Source: Burkholderia puraquae (GTDB lineage: Bacteria > Pseudomonadota > Gammaproteobacteria > Burkholderiales > Burkholderiaceae). From it: DNA of 64,000 nt. Each line of letters starts with the position of its first letter. Within the stretch, counting starts at the first letter, position 1. Below the pieces are notes generated by a model. It worked only from the letters and a program-made list of their open reading frames with translations, did no database searches and was not told the DNA's origin. Below are positions 6,798 to 14,882 of this stretch, piece after piece. The DNA lies in NCBI RefSeq assembly GCF_002099195.1, contig NZ_NBYX01000005.1, positions 1-64,000 of the forward strand. The letters run 5' to 3'. The translations under genes and the position numbers were made by a program.

Positions 6798-8176
6798 CGC
6801 GATGTGTTGCGCTGTTTGGCGCGTTGATGCTGTCGAGTGGTTGGGTGCATGCGGCCGGCACGGTTCCGCCGTTGCCGACTCTGCCGGCTGATCCGGGTTT
6901 GACCGCTGCTGCATCTGCGTCGCCGCTGCCTGCGCAGCAGCCGCTCACGCCGCTTAAGCATGTTCGCGGGACGGCGTTCGATCTGCGGTTCGTCACGGTG
7001 GCGCAGGTGGTTGACCTGATCTATCAGGACGCGATGCGCACGCCTTACGTGCTCGGCCCCGATGTGCTGACCGACACCCGCCTTGTGTCATTCCGCCTGG
7101 ACGACCAGAGTCGCGACGTGCGCGAAGTGATGGTGGATTTCCTCGACTCGCTCGGCTTTCAGGTGGTCACCAAAAGCGGCGTCGATTACGTGATGAAGAA
7201 GCCGGGCGCTGTGCTCGCGAAAGCGGATCGCGATGTGTACGTGTACAAGCCGCGATACCGGAAGGCCAGCGAATTACGCGAGCTGGTTGAGCCGCTGATT
7301 GGTACGCGCTCGATGCTGCCGCCTGTGTCCATCGCGCCGGTTGTTGGCGACGCGGCGGGTGCCGTGCAAGTGCCGGGCGCACCAGTTGCGGTGCCGAATA
7401 GCTTGCCTGTGGCTCAACCGGTCGCAGGTGGCGTTCAGGCGCGCGGCGGTGAGCTGGTCGTCGTCGGTTCGCGCGATGAGGTCGCCATGTTGCGCAAGGT
7501 GGTTCCGGAGCTGGACACGGCCCCGGGCGAGGTCGTGGTGCGTGGCTGGGCGTACGAAGTGACCAACACCGATTCAACGAACTCGGCGTGGAGTATCGCG
7601 GCGAAGGTGCTGGGCGGCCAGCTTCGCATCTCGAGCGGTGACACGTCATCCGACAAGAGCGCTGTGCGATTCACCGGGCCGGGCATCGATGCGGCGATAT
7701 CGGCGCTCAATGCGGATTCACGGTTCAAGGTCATCAGCTCGCCACACGTGCGGATCGCATCAGGTGAGCGTGTGCGCCTGAACGTCGGGCAGCAGGTGCC
7801 GACGCAATCCAGCGTGAGCTATCAAGGGTCGAGCGGCACGCCGGTTCAGTCGATCACGTATCAGGACGCAGGGTTGATTTTCGATGTCGAGCCAACCGTG
7901 ATGCGTGACGTGATCGAGCTGCGCGTGCATGAGGAAATCTCCGATTTTGTTACGACGAAAACCGGCGTCGATACGTCACCGACGAAGAATACGCGCCAGT
8001 TGCAGACCGTCACACGGCTGGCGGACGGCGAGGTCGTGGTGCTGGGCGGGCTGATTCAGGATCGGAATGCGACGGCGCGAAGCGGTTACGCGTGGCTTCC
8101 GAGCTTTCTCGATGGTCGGTCAAGCTCGAAGCAGCGGACGGAGGTTCTGTTGGTTCTGCAGGTGCAACGGATTTGA
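6794..8176 (+). CDS. Phage secretin (pIV-like outer-membrane channel)
   Basis: A 460-residue precursor starting at the ATGA overlap at 6794, with a signal peptide (MTRCVALFGALMLSSGWVHA). An N-domain follows (DLRFVTVAQVVDLIYQD, then VREVMVDFLDSLGFQVVTK), then a Pro/Val/Gly-rich linker (about residues 175-220). The secretin core ends with VVLGGLIQDRN and LLVLQVQRI, the family signature. It would form the gated outer-membrane pore for virion exit together with Zot. The phage brings its own channel rather than using the host type II secretin. The gene's last 167 bases overlap an opposing gene. Confidence 0.92.
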   Translation: MTRCVALFGALMLSSGWVHAAGTVPPLPTLPADPGLTAAASASPLPAQQPLTPLKHVRGTAFDLRFVTVAQVVDLIYQDAMRTPYVLGPDVLTDTRLVSFRLDDQSRDVREVMVDFLDSLGFQVVTKSGVDYVMKKPGAVLAKADRDVYVYKPRYRKASELRELVEPLIGTRSMLPPVSIAPVVGDAAGAVQVPGAPVAVPNSLPVAQPVAGGVQARGGELVVVGSRDEVAMLRKVVPELDTAPGEVVVRGWAYEVTNTDSTNSAWSIAAKVLGGQLRISSGDTSSDKSAVRFTGPGIDAAISALNADSRFKVISSPHVRIASGERVRLNVGQQVPTQSSVSYQGSSGTPVQSITYQDAGLIFDVEPTVMRDVIELRVHEEISDFVTTKTGVDTSPTKNTRQLQTVTRLADGEVVVLGGLIQDRNATARSGYAWLPSFLDGRSSSKQRTEVLLVLQVQRI

Positions 8177-8423
8177 TCGCGGTCGGCGGATCGATGCGGT
8201 CGAGGAACGCCGATACCAGAAGGTACGAGCATGCCCCGGCCCCCAGCGCGATTGCCGCGATTTTGAGTGGCGAAAGCGTGGATATGGCGACGGCGGCTGT
8301 GGGGGCGGGCTGTGCGGGTGGTGCGGTTGGCGTGGGCGCGCTGTACGACATATGGCCCTGCTGCGCACGCTTCTCCTTCTCCTTGTATTCCTCGCGATAC
8401 CAGTCTCGGTCGTACATGCTCAT
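8010..8423 (-). CDS. Small single-span membrane protein with an N-terminal RDWYRE motif
   Basis: A 137-residue protein on the opposite strand, starting at ATG 8423 behind GAGAGG (upstream on the minus strand). The N terminus is highly charged and aromatic (YDRDWYREEYKEKEKR). A Pro/Ala/Thr-rich stretch follows, then one membrane span (about residues 52-70) and a low-complexity tail. Its 3' end runs 167 bases into the secretin gene. The good ribosome site, the membrane span and the distinctive N terminus argue that it is real. The tail inside the secretin gene may be constrained mainly by the other strand. I do not know its function; superinfection exclusion or lysogenic conversion is a guess. 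Confidence 0.6.
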   Translation of the reverse strand: MSMYDRDWYREEYKEKEKRAQQGHMSYSAPTPTAPPAQPAPTAAVAISTLSPLKIAAIALGAGACSYLLVSAFLDRIDPPTAIKSVAPAEPTEPPSAASSLTDHRESSEATRNRFAPSHSDPESARPAPRPRRPPAV

Positions 8424-8944
8424 CTGTGGCCTCTCGGTAGTTTTGTGGGGGAGATTGTAAGGCGGTGCGGCGCGACGGGTGGCGTCCAGCGTCAGGAGTG
8501 TCCGGCCGGGATCGCAGCGACGTAGGGCGGCGGCTTGGTTGCGAAGTTGTGGCGGTTATCGCGCGGCTCAGCGCGGCCAGCCGGGCCGAGTAGCGGGTAC
8601 TCGCGATGGCCGGTGTCGAAGGCACGGCAGGGAAACGCCCTCCCTCCTGAAAGCCCGCTGCGGCCGTTGTGGTTCCGGCGCGATAGGAGAGGGCGTATGC
8701 GGTTGCGGGTAGAGGGTGGGGTTATCGCTGCGGGCGGCTCGCCCAGCGCAGCAGAGCGCGCCGGGCGGGCCGCGCGCAGCGCGGCCCCTAAACTTGTATC
8801 AGGGACACTTAACGGATACGGGACACGGACGCCAGCATAGAGCGAGGCGGAGCAAGGACAGAAAGGCGGTTCAGAAAAAAGAAAAGCCCTGAACGCGGCA
8901 ACGGTCAGGGCTTGGTGAAACAGCGCATTACAAAGGTGATTGCA
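8424..8944 (+). other. Hairpin-rich intergenic region, likely phage origin/packaging region
   Basis: About 520 bases without a convincing gene between the secretin and replication genes, the place of the M13 intergenic region. It holds three notable inverted repeats. One is long, with arms ACGCCCTCCCTCCT (8635-8648) and AGGAGAGGGCGT (8685-8696). The second is a perfect 9-bp stem GGGCCGCGC (8767-8775) with GCGCGGCCC (8779-8787). The third is AAGCCCTGA (8884-8892) with TCAGGGCTT (8905-8913), just before the replication gene. These are candidates for the plus and minus strand origins and the packaging signal; which is which cannot be told by eye. Confidence 0.55.
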
Positions 8945-9724
8945 ATGCACGACGCAAGTATAGGCGACTTCTCGCCGTTCCGTAGAGAGTGGGTGATCCG
9001 TGGTCGGAATTTTGGCGACGGTCAGGTCGAAGTGACGGCGACGCGGTTCGATCGCTACATGGGCGCGCTGTCGTTGAATGCGATGCCCAAGGCGAAGCGC
9101 GGCGAGTCGGAGAACAGCGAGTCGAACCTGATGGACGCCGCGAAACGCGCCAAGCAACAGGTGCGGCTCCGCTGTAAAGCGATTGGGGCGGATCGAATGA
9201 TCACGTTGACGTACCGCGAGAACATGCAGGACAAAGACCGGCTGAAGCGTGATTTCGACGCGCTGCGCCGTCGCCTGTCGAAGCTCTCTAGCTTCCAATA
9301 TGTGGCGACGCCGGAACGTCAGAAGCGCGGTGCATGGCACCTCCACGTCGCGGTGCGTGGGCGCCAGAACTATCGCGTGCTGCGCTCGATCTGGCAAAGC
9401 ATCGTCGGCGTAGGCAACGGCCAGGTCAACGTGCGGAATCCGTTCAAGGAGAAGGGGCTCCGGCACAAGCTCGCAGCTTATCTCGCGAAGTACATCACCA
9501 AGGATTTCGCGGAGCACGCGCTGAACGAAAAGCGGTACTGGACGAGCCGCGGCGTGGTCGTCCCGGAAGTCATGCCGATCGATCACATCACGGCGAATGA
9601 TCCTGCCGAGGCATTGAAGACTGCATTTAAGGCGGCATTGCGAGCGGGTGCGACATTAGATCGTTGTCAGGCATTTTGGCGGCAAGAGTTAGGGGTGTTC
9701 TGGTTATCGACGCGAGAAAATTAG
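8945..9724 (+). CDS. HUH-type rolling-circle replication initiator
   Basis: A 259-residue protein. I start it at ATG 8945, which has AAAGGTGA at a good distance; an in-frame TTG at 8912 lies inside a hairpin. The three HUH motifs are present: MITLTYREN (motif 1), WHLHVAV with the metal-binding H132 and H134 (motif 2), and YLAKYITK with Y179 and Y183 as candidate nucleophiles (motif 3). It would nick the plus origin in the upstream intergenic region and start rolling-circle synthesis, the role of M13 pII. The integrase gene follows in the same direction. Family assignment is strong from the motifs. Confidence 0.87.
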   Translation: MHDASIGDFSPFRREWVIRGRNFGDGQVEVTATRFDRYMGALSLNAMPKAKRGESENSESNLMDAAKRAKQQVRLRCKAIGADRMITLTYRENMQDKDRLKRDFDALRRRLSKLSSFQYVATPERQKRGAWHLHVAVRGRQNYRVLRSIWQSIVGVGNGQVNVRNPFKEKGLRHKLAAYLAKYITKDFAEHALNEKRYWTSRGVVVPEVMPIDHITANDPAEALKTAFKAALRAGATLDRCQAFWRQELGVFWLSTREN

Positions 9725-9753
9725 AATCAATATTGGTAATTAATTATTGATTC
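9724..9753 (+). repeat. AT-rich inverted repeat at the end of the replication gene
   Basis: GAATCAATA (9724-9732) and its exact complement TATTGATTC (9745-9753) flank a 12-base AT-only-like loop, directly on the stop codon of the replication gene. There is no T tract, so it may be an operator or integrase-arm site as readily as a terminator. Confidence 0.5.
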
Positions 9754-9811
9754 GCGCTGTGGGTTTAAACGTCGATATTATTCGGATTCAACGGCGTGAG
9801 AGGGCTGGTGA

Positions 9812-10663
9812 ATGACATTCGAAGAAGTAATAGACGTATACCTCGCGTCGAAAAAGAATCGAAGCAGGCAACGTGATCTGTACGCATTGAAGCGGCTCAG
9901 GCCGTACTTTTCTGACAGGGATTTGTGCGTGCTGAAGCGGGCCGACGTGAGGCGGTACATTGCAGTTCGGCAGGCGGATGGTGTTCAGGAATCGACAATA
10001 CAGCGTGAATTGAGGGTTTTTTCTGCGGCCATAAATTTTGTGCGATTGGAATATGATCGGCCCGATTTACCGAATCCGGTTATTAGGCTGGCTATGTCGT
10101 CTGGGGCGGCTCGGGTTCGGTGGATCAGTCGGCAGGACGCTGACGCACTGGTGATATGTGCGTCACGCTTCGCACGTCGGCCGCATTTGCCAAACTTCAT
10201 TCGTCTTGCTTTGCATACCGGTTGCCGGAAAAACGAACTGCTGAAGCTCGAATGGTCGCGGGTGGATTTTGATCGAGCGGTTTTGTCGCTGGAGCCGAGC
10301 GATACAAAGAACGGTAAGCGTCGCGTTGTGCCGCTGAACGATGAGGCAATGGCGGCGTTAAGACATCAGCGCGAGTGGGTGCGGGTGACAGTGCCTCGTT
10401 CGCCGTGGGTGTTCGCGGTGGCGTCAGGGGATCGGATGACGACGATTCAGAAGGGTTTTCGCGCCGCGTGTCTTCGCGCGGGAATCGATGATTTCAGGGT
10501 GCACGACTTGCGCCATACCTTCGCTTCATGGCTCGTCATGGCGGGCGTGTCGCTGTACGTGGTGAAGGATTTGCTGGGGCACTCGTCGATCACGGTGACG
10601 GAGCGGTACGCGCATCTGGCGCCGCACATGGGGCGCGAGGCGGTACGGACGCTGCATGCCTAG
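9812..10663 (+). CDS. Tyrosine recombinase (phage integrase)
   Basis: A 283-residue tyrosine recombinase starting at ATG 9812 behind a GAGAGGG stretch. A SAM-like N-terminal core-binding domain (about residues 1-95) precedes the catalytic domain. All active-site residues are visible: R139 (HTGCRKNELL), the beta-hairpin lysine in DTKNGKRR, H231 and R234 (HDLRHTF), H257 (LGHSSI) and the nucleophile Y266 (TERYAHL). It is the obvious enzyme for integration into the tRNA-Val 3' end. Unusually, it is not beside either attachment repeat: cargo of about 4.3 kb lies between it and attR. Confidence 0.95.
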   Translation: MTFEEVIDVYLASKKNRSRQRDLYALKRLRPYFSDRDLCVLKRADVRRYIAVRQADGVQESTIQRELRVFSAAINFVRLEYDRPDLPNPVIRLAMSSGAARVRWISRQDADALVICASRFARRPHLPNFIRLALHTGCRKNELLKLEWSRVDFDRAVLSLEPSDTKNGKRRVVPLNDEAMAALRHQREWVRVTVPRSPWVFAVASGDRMTTIQKGFRAACLRAGIDDFRVHDLRHTFASWLVMAGVSLYVVKDLLGHSSITVTERYAHLAPHMGREAVRTLHA

Positions 10664-10729
10664 GCGCGGGGCGGTGACTGCCAGATGAGGTTTTACGTCA
10701 AATAATGGGGGCGGAATGCTATTGACAGT

Positions 10730-10754
10730 GGCACGATGTATTATAGATCGTGCC
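10730..10754 (+). promoter_or_regulatory. Palindromic operator of the toxin-antitoxin pair
   Basis: GGCACGAT (10730-10737) and ATCGTGCC (10747-10754) form perfect 8-bp arms around a 9-base AT-rich centre, 22 bases before the antitoxin start. Toxin-antitoxin operons usually repress themselves through such a site. TTGACA at 10722-10727 and TATTAT at 10739-10744 are near, but their spacing is too short to be one promoter. Confidence 0.65.
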
Positions 10755-10776
10755 GTTATCTTCTAAAGGTTGTGCC

Positions 10777-11235
10777 ATGAAAACGTTAGATGTGTCTCAG
10801 GCTGCTGCGGCAGCACACGCGGGCGGTGTCCTGTCGGCTGTCCTCAAAGCCGAGGGCGGTTCATTTTACGTCGAGCTGGAGACGCGGACGGCCGGCACGG
10901 CTGTGCTGGTCACGTCGAACAATCGTCGGCCGCGTGCGTTCCGGAACCCCGTCAAGGCGCTTGAGGTAATCCGCGAGCTTGGGTTGCAGTCGGGGCGATT
11001 CTCGCTCGAAGCATGGCGGCCGGATGAGGTCGAAATCGAACGTTCTAGCCGTCCGGATCGCGCAGAGGCGATGAAGCAGACGCACGCGAATGCGGCGGCC
11101 TATGACAAATGGTTGCGCGAGCAGGTGCAGGCGTCGATCGACGATCCGCGCCCGAGCATCGAGCATGAGGACGTAATGAAAAATGCTCTGGCCCGCGTCG
11201 AAGCGATGAGAAAGGGGAAGCGTGCTAAGACTTAA
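10777..11235 (+). CDS. Antitoxin of a ParE/RelE-type pair
   Basis: A 152-residue protein from ATG 10777 with AAAGG upstream. The N-terminal half (KTLDVSQAAAAAHAGGVLSA and a beta-rich segment ending ALEVIRELGL) looks like a DNA-binding or dimerisation domain. The C-terminal half (AAYDKWLREQVQASIDDPRP and HEDVM) matches the toxin-wrapping tails of plasmid-stability antitoxins. It is longer than the usual 70-90 residue antitoxin because of the extra N-terminal domain. The toxin gene overlaps its last codons and the palindrome upstream is a likely self-regulatory site. The assignment rests on the tail motif and the context. Confidence 0.75.
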   Translation: MKTLDVSQAAAAAHAGGVLSAVLKAEGGSFYVELETRTAGTAVLVTSNNRRPRAFRNPVKALEVIRELGLQSGRFSLEAWRPDEVEIERSSRPDRAEAMKQTHANAAAYDKWLREQVQASIDDPRPSIEHEDVMKNALARVEAMRKGKRAKT

Positions 11236-11500
11236 GTGGCGGCCGATGGCCGAGGCAGACCTGTTGGGTATCTTGGAGTTTATCGGGGAGGACGATCCGG
11301 ATGCTGCATTAGCGTTGGTAGAGCTGATCCGTGAAAAGGTGGAGGGGTTGAAGGCTCGTCCGAAGCTGTATCGAGCAGGGCGCGTCTCCGGAACGAGGGA
11401 GATGGTGGTGCATCACAACTACATCGTCGTGTACAGCATTGATGCGGACGTGGTGGAGATTCTGAGCGTGAAGCATGCCCGGCAACAGTGGCCGGACTGA
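11222..11500 (+). CDS. ParE/RelE-superfamily toxin
   Basis: A 92-residue protein starting at GTG 11222 inside the antitoxin gene (14-base overlap, translational coupling). Typical family features are KWRPMAEADLLGILEFI at the N terminus, ALVELIREKVEGLKARP in the helical hairpin, GTREMVVHHNYIVVYSI in the beta sheet, and VEILSVKHARQQWP at the end. Family members poison gyrase (ParE) or cut mRNA on ribosomes (RelE); the sequence does not decide which. In a prophage such a pair stabilises the element or acts against other phages. Confidence 0.88.
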   Translation: MLRLKWRPMAEADLLGILEFIGEDDPDAALALVELIREKVEGLKARPKLYRAGRVSGTREMVVHHNYIVVYSIDADVVEILSVKHARQQWPD

Positions 11501-11542
11501 AGCTGGATTCGGCTTGAGCTTGCCAATAACGGGGTGAAGAAA

Positions 11543-12265
11543 ATGTGGGGAATGGAAACGAGAGACTGGATGACGGTTGCAGCAACGGTTGCCGGGCCGA
11601 TCCTCGCGGTGCAGGCGCAGAAGTGGGTGGAGCGCGCCCGTGCATCCGCACAACGCCGGGACTGGATCTTCAGCACCCTGATGGCGACTCGACAGGACCG
11701 CGTTTCAATGGAGCACGTGCGTGCGCTGAACATGATCGACCTCGCGTTCTACGGTACGCGTGTGCTTGGCAAGGTATGGCGCAGTAAGGGATCGCAAGCG
11801 GTTCTCGACGCGTGGCACGACTACCACGCTCACCTGACGGTTTCTCCGCAAAATCGACCGGCAAACGAAGGCGAGCAACTCGACTGGAACGGTCGCTGTG
11901 ACGAACTGTTCACTAATCTGCTCGACCGGCTCGCCGTAGTCATGAGCTACAAGTTTGAACTCGCCGCGCTGAAAGGCGGTAGCTATTCGCCCGAAGCACA
12001 TGGCACGGTCGCTCTACAGCAGCAGGCCATACGCCATCTGGCAATCGAGGTGCTCGCCGGCAACAAGAATCTACCGATGGAGGTCAAGGCATGGCCCGTC
12101 GATGCCGCCGTCGCTGAACAGCAGCGCAACACGCAGGCCGAACTGGTCCAGAACCAGAGGGAAATGATGGGCGACTTTAAGCAGATCCTAGAGCGCCTCA
12201 CCGAGCATGCCGTTGGCCCTCGCGCAGAAGCATTAGCGCCCACTGAACCTGAGTCTCATCGATGA
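11543..12265 (+). CDS. DUF6680-like membrane-anchored protein, function unknown
   Basis: A 240-residue protein. I start at ATG 11543 because GGGGTGA (11531-11537) lies at the right distance; GTG 11534 and ATG 11552 are alternatives. A hydrophobic N-terminal segment (WMTVAATVAGPILAVQAQKW) probably anchors it in the membrane. A basic stretch and conserved-looking IFSTLMATRQDRVSMEHVRALNMID follow, and the C-terminal third is helical and glutamine-rich. This resembles the DUF6680 family, members of which occur on mobile elements. No enzyme motif is visible. Its position among cargo genes next to a toxin-antitoxin pair makes a role in phage competition possible, but that is inference. Confidence 0.72.
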   Translation: MWGMETRDWMTVAATVAGPILAVQAQKWVERARASAQRRDWIFSTLMATRQDRVSMEHVRALNMIDLAFYGTRVLGKVWRSKGSQAVLDAWHDYHAHLTVSPQNRPANEGEQLDWNGRCDELFTNLLDRLAVVMSYKFELAALKGGSYSPEAHGTVALQQQAIRHLAIEVLAGNKNLPMEVKAWPVDAAVAEQQRNTQAELVQNQREMMGDFKQILERLTEHAVGPRAEALAPTEPESHR

Positions 12266-12400
12266 ACCAAAGAAAGATTCTTCGTGGATGTCGCTTGCCG
12301 ACCCCAAGCAGCCGTTCGCCAATCAGCGCCGTCAAGGGCCACTTTGAAGTGACAATCGGACGCCTGTTTCCGGCGTGTCAAGCCAACGTCGAAGTCGTCG

Positions 12401-13273
12401 CTACACCGCGGAATTATGGGCGAAGGTTCTGCTTGCCACGCCTGAGATAAAGTCGATCACGGCACGAATCGCCGGCGAATGTCTGAGATCGGCATGCACT
12501 ACAAGCCAGATCTCACGAGAGAACGACGCCCCATCGAACGGCAGCCGTTGCAATTCAGGATCGCCGTCACCCATAAAGATGGGTAGCCCTGCGACACCCA
12601 CTCCCGTGCGGGCCGCCACCTGCTGCGTCGTGATATCGCTGACTTCGCAGACGATGCGGCGGCCTTGAGCGATCGACACGAGCCATTGCTGATGCGGCAT
12701 TTCTGCGAATTGCGCTTCGTAAGCAATGAATGCCCAGTCGTCGGGTGACGACGCATGCGCATATTCGCGGCTCGCATACAGGCCGAAAGGCATTTCCCCA
12801 AGTTTGCGCGTGACATTCTGCGGTTCCTCGGGGCGAACGAGGCGCACCGCGAGATCCGCTTCGCGACGTCCGAGGGAAATGCGCTGTGCCTGGCTGGCGA
12901 TCGCCAAGCGAATTCCGGGATGTAGTTGCGCGAATTCATGAAAGTGATTCGCGAAGAGGTTGTGTGCGAGCACCGGCGGCACGCTGACTGTAACCACGCC
13001 GTGCAAGGGCGTCTGTTCCGCGAGCACGAGGCGCTCGATCGAAAACGCGCGCTCCTCCATTTGCTCCGCGAATTCCAGAATGAGCTTGCCTGTCGATGTC
13101 GGCCGGCACGCACGCGGCAATCGGTCGACCAGGCGTACCTTCAGTTCGGCTTCGAGCGCGCTCAGTCGACGGCTCACTGTCGCATGATCGACATTCAGAC
13201 GTCGTGCCGCCGCGGAGAGGCTGCCAGTCTGCGCCACGGTGACGAAATAGCGAAGGTTTTCCCAGTCGAACAT
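12401..13273 (-). CDS. LysR-family regulator, element cargo
   Basis: A 290-residue LysR-type transcription factor. The winged HTH lies at about residues 5-62 (NLRYFVTVAQTGSLSAAARR, then HATVSRRLSALE) and is followed by a two-part effector-binding domain. It is divergent from the efflux pump gene that starts 96 bases away, the classic layout in which the regulator controls its neighbour. The subgroup that has W-E-N-L near the start and a tail ending in an IRAVIDFI segment is common in proteobacteria; the effector is unknown. It is transcribed toward the DUF6680-like gene. Confidence 0.88.
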   Translation of the reverse strand: MFDWENLRYFVTVAQTGSLSAAARRLNVDHATVSRRLSALEAELKVRLVDRLPRACRPTSTGKLILEFAEQMEERAFSIERLVLAEQTPLHGVVTVSVPPVLAHNLFANHFHEFAQLHPGIRLAIASQAQRISLGRREADLAVRLVRPEEPQNVTRKLGEMPFGLYASREYAHASSPDDWAFIAYEAQFAEMPHQQWLVSIAQGRRIVCEVSDITTQQVAARTGVGVAGLPIFMGDGDPELQRLPFDGASFSREIWLVVHADLRHSPAIRAVIDFISGVASRTFAHNSAV

Positions 13274-13305
13274 CTGTGCATTTTCTCAAGGGTGCTATGC
13301 GGCTT

Positions 13306-13320
13306 TGCGGAATATTCGCA
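13306..13320. promoter_or_regulatory. Possible LysR-binding site between regulator and pump
   Basis: TGCGGAATATTCGCA is an interrupted dyad (TGCG and CGCA around an AT-rich centre) in the 96-base gap between the divergent regulator and pump genes. LysR-type sites usually have this general form. The match is short, so the call is tentative. Confidence 0.35.
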
Positions 13321-13369
13321 CAGAACGCAATCCTTTACGCTTCGGTCCTTTGAACTCGAAGGATCGACC

Positions 13370-14770
13370 ATGCAGACACCGTCCAGACGTCACCCGTTAC
13401 TGGTTCAAACAGCAGCATGCCTTGGCTTTGTGGTCGTACTGATCGATGTCAGCGTCGTCAATGTTGCGCTTGATGCTTTGAGATCGGTCTTCGATGCAGA
13501 CATCACAGACCTCCAATGGGTCGTCAACGCGTATGCGCTGGTCTTTGCTTCGTTGCTGCTCATTGCGGGCGCGCTCGGCGACAGGTGGGGTGCAAAGCGT
13601 GTGTTCATGGCTGGCTACGCGATATTCACGATTTCGTCGATCGGCTGCGGGATGGCGCAATCCGTGCCTGCGTTAATTGGCTGGCGTCTCGTTCAGGGGG
13701 CGGGGGCCGCGCTGCTCGTGCCGAACTCATTGGCCGTTCTGCGGGTGGCGTTCGAGGACGCGACGGAGCGCAGCCGTGCGATCGGCTGGTGGGGCGCGGG
13801 CGGGGGCATCGCTTTGGCCGCTGGCCCCCTGGCAGGTGGCCTGCTGATCGCTGCGGCCGGCTGGCGAAGCATCTTTCTGGTCAATGTGCCCGTGGGCATC
13901 GCAGGCATTTGGCTGACATGGCGGTTCGCGCCCGATACGAACGCGCAAGATGGCCGGAGTCTGGATCTCCCGGGGCAACTAACTGGCGCGGTCGCGCTAG
14001 CAGCACTCACGTTCGCATCGACCGAAGTGAGCGCGCTAGGCTGGCGCAGTGCTTTTGTCGAGGGTGCGTTCGCCCTATGCGTCGGAATGAGTATCGCGTT
14101 CGTCTGGCTGGAATCGCGCAATCCTGCTGCGATGCTGCCTGCCGCGTTGTGGCAGAACCGCGTTGTCCGCTGCGCGACCCTGATCGGCATGCTTGCGAAT
14201 CTGGTTTTCTACGGCATCGTCTTCACGTTGAGCCTGCTCTTTCAGTCGGTCTGGCATATGACGCCGGTCCATACGGGCGTGGCATTCCTGCCGATGATGG
14301 GCATCCTGGTAATCGTGAATATCGCTGCGGGACGACTGGCGAGCCGGGTCGGCGCGCGCGCACTGGCAACGGTCGGTTTGCTGATTTCCGCAGGCGGCTA
14401 TCTCGCGATGTGGCCGGCCATAGCAGCACAGTCCTTCTGGCTGCTCGCGCTACCCATGCTGTTCGCGGGTAGTGGAATTGCTCTGACCATTCCAACTATC
14501 ACTGCTGCGACGCTGGCCGCTGTGAGCGGCGCACAGTCGGGAATTGCGTCGGGATTGTTGAATGCCGCACGTCAGATCGGCGGCGTGATCGGTGTCGCTT
14601 TATTCGGTTTCTTCGTTCGGCAGGCAGAGGTGGCGTCCTTTATTCACGGGGTGGAGCGAGCGTTGACCGTTTCGGCGCTGCTTCTGATTGTCGGCGCTGC
14701 AACTGCCTGGCGAAATTTGGGTGATGTGGTGCCGCAAGGTCCCCGAACCAGAAGAGGGAATGTTCGCTGA
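13370..14770 (+). CDS. DHA2-type MFS efflux transporter, element cargo
   Basis: A 466-residue major facilitator protein with about 14 membrane spans. It starts at ATG 13370 behind GAAGGA; an upstream open frame on this strand is only the shadow of the regulator gene. The drug-efflux signatures are visible: LIDVSVVNVALDAL in span 1, GALGDRWGAKRVFMAG between spans 2 and 3 (motif A), and RLVQGAGAALLVPNSLAVL (motif C-like region). This is the EmrB/QacA branch, which uses the proton gradient to expel hydrophobic compounds or antibiotics. The divergent LysR gene probably senses the substrate. The actual substrate cannot be predicted. Confidence 0.9.
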   Translation: MQTPSRRHPLLVQTAACLGFVVVLIDVSVVNVALDALRSVFDADITDLQWVVNAYALVFASLLLIAGALGDRWGAKRVFMAGYAIFTISSIGCGMAQSVPALIGWRLVQGAGAALLVPNSLAVLRVAFEDATERSRAIGWWGAGGGIALAAGPLAGGLLIAAAGWRSIFLVNVPVGIAGIWLTWRFAPDTNAQDGRSLDLPGQLTGAVALAALTFASTEVSALGWRSAFVEGAFALCVGMSIAFVWLESRNPAAMLPAALWQNRVVRCATLIGMLANLVFYGIVFTLSLLFQSVWHMTPVHTGVAFLPMMGILVIVNIAAGRLASRVGARALATVGLLISAGGYLAMWPAIAAQSFWLLALPMLFAGSGIALTIPTITAATLAAVSGAQSGIASGLLNAARQIGGVIGVALFGFFVRQAEVASFIHGVERALTVSALLLIVGAATAWRNLGDVVPQGPRTRRGNVR

Positions 14771-14882
14771 CCGGCCCGAAGCTGACGGTGAGGCGTCGTA
14801 AAGTCGTAGCGACCAGATGGCCGCGTATGGCCGAACGTCGACAGTCAGCCCTGCGTTTTCCCCGGAAATCCGAGACGAAAAA

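Noticed and set aside
10667-10690. Possible remnant of an older attachment core after the integrase gene (GGGGCGGTGACTG resembles GGGCGGTACTG)
   Set aside because: The match is only about a dozen bases with an insertion, and could be chance. It is noted only because a former right end here would make sense.
10722-10744. Promoter TTGACA/TATTAT before the antitoxin
   Set aside because: The spacer is only 11 bases, so the two boxes cannot work together.
12926-13369. N-terminal extension of the efflux pump frame by 148 codons
   Set aside because: It lies over the LysR gene, lacks hydrophobic spans, and a good ribosome site precedes ATG 13370.
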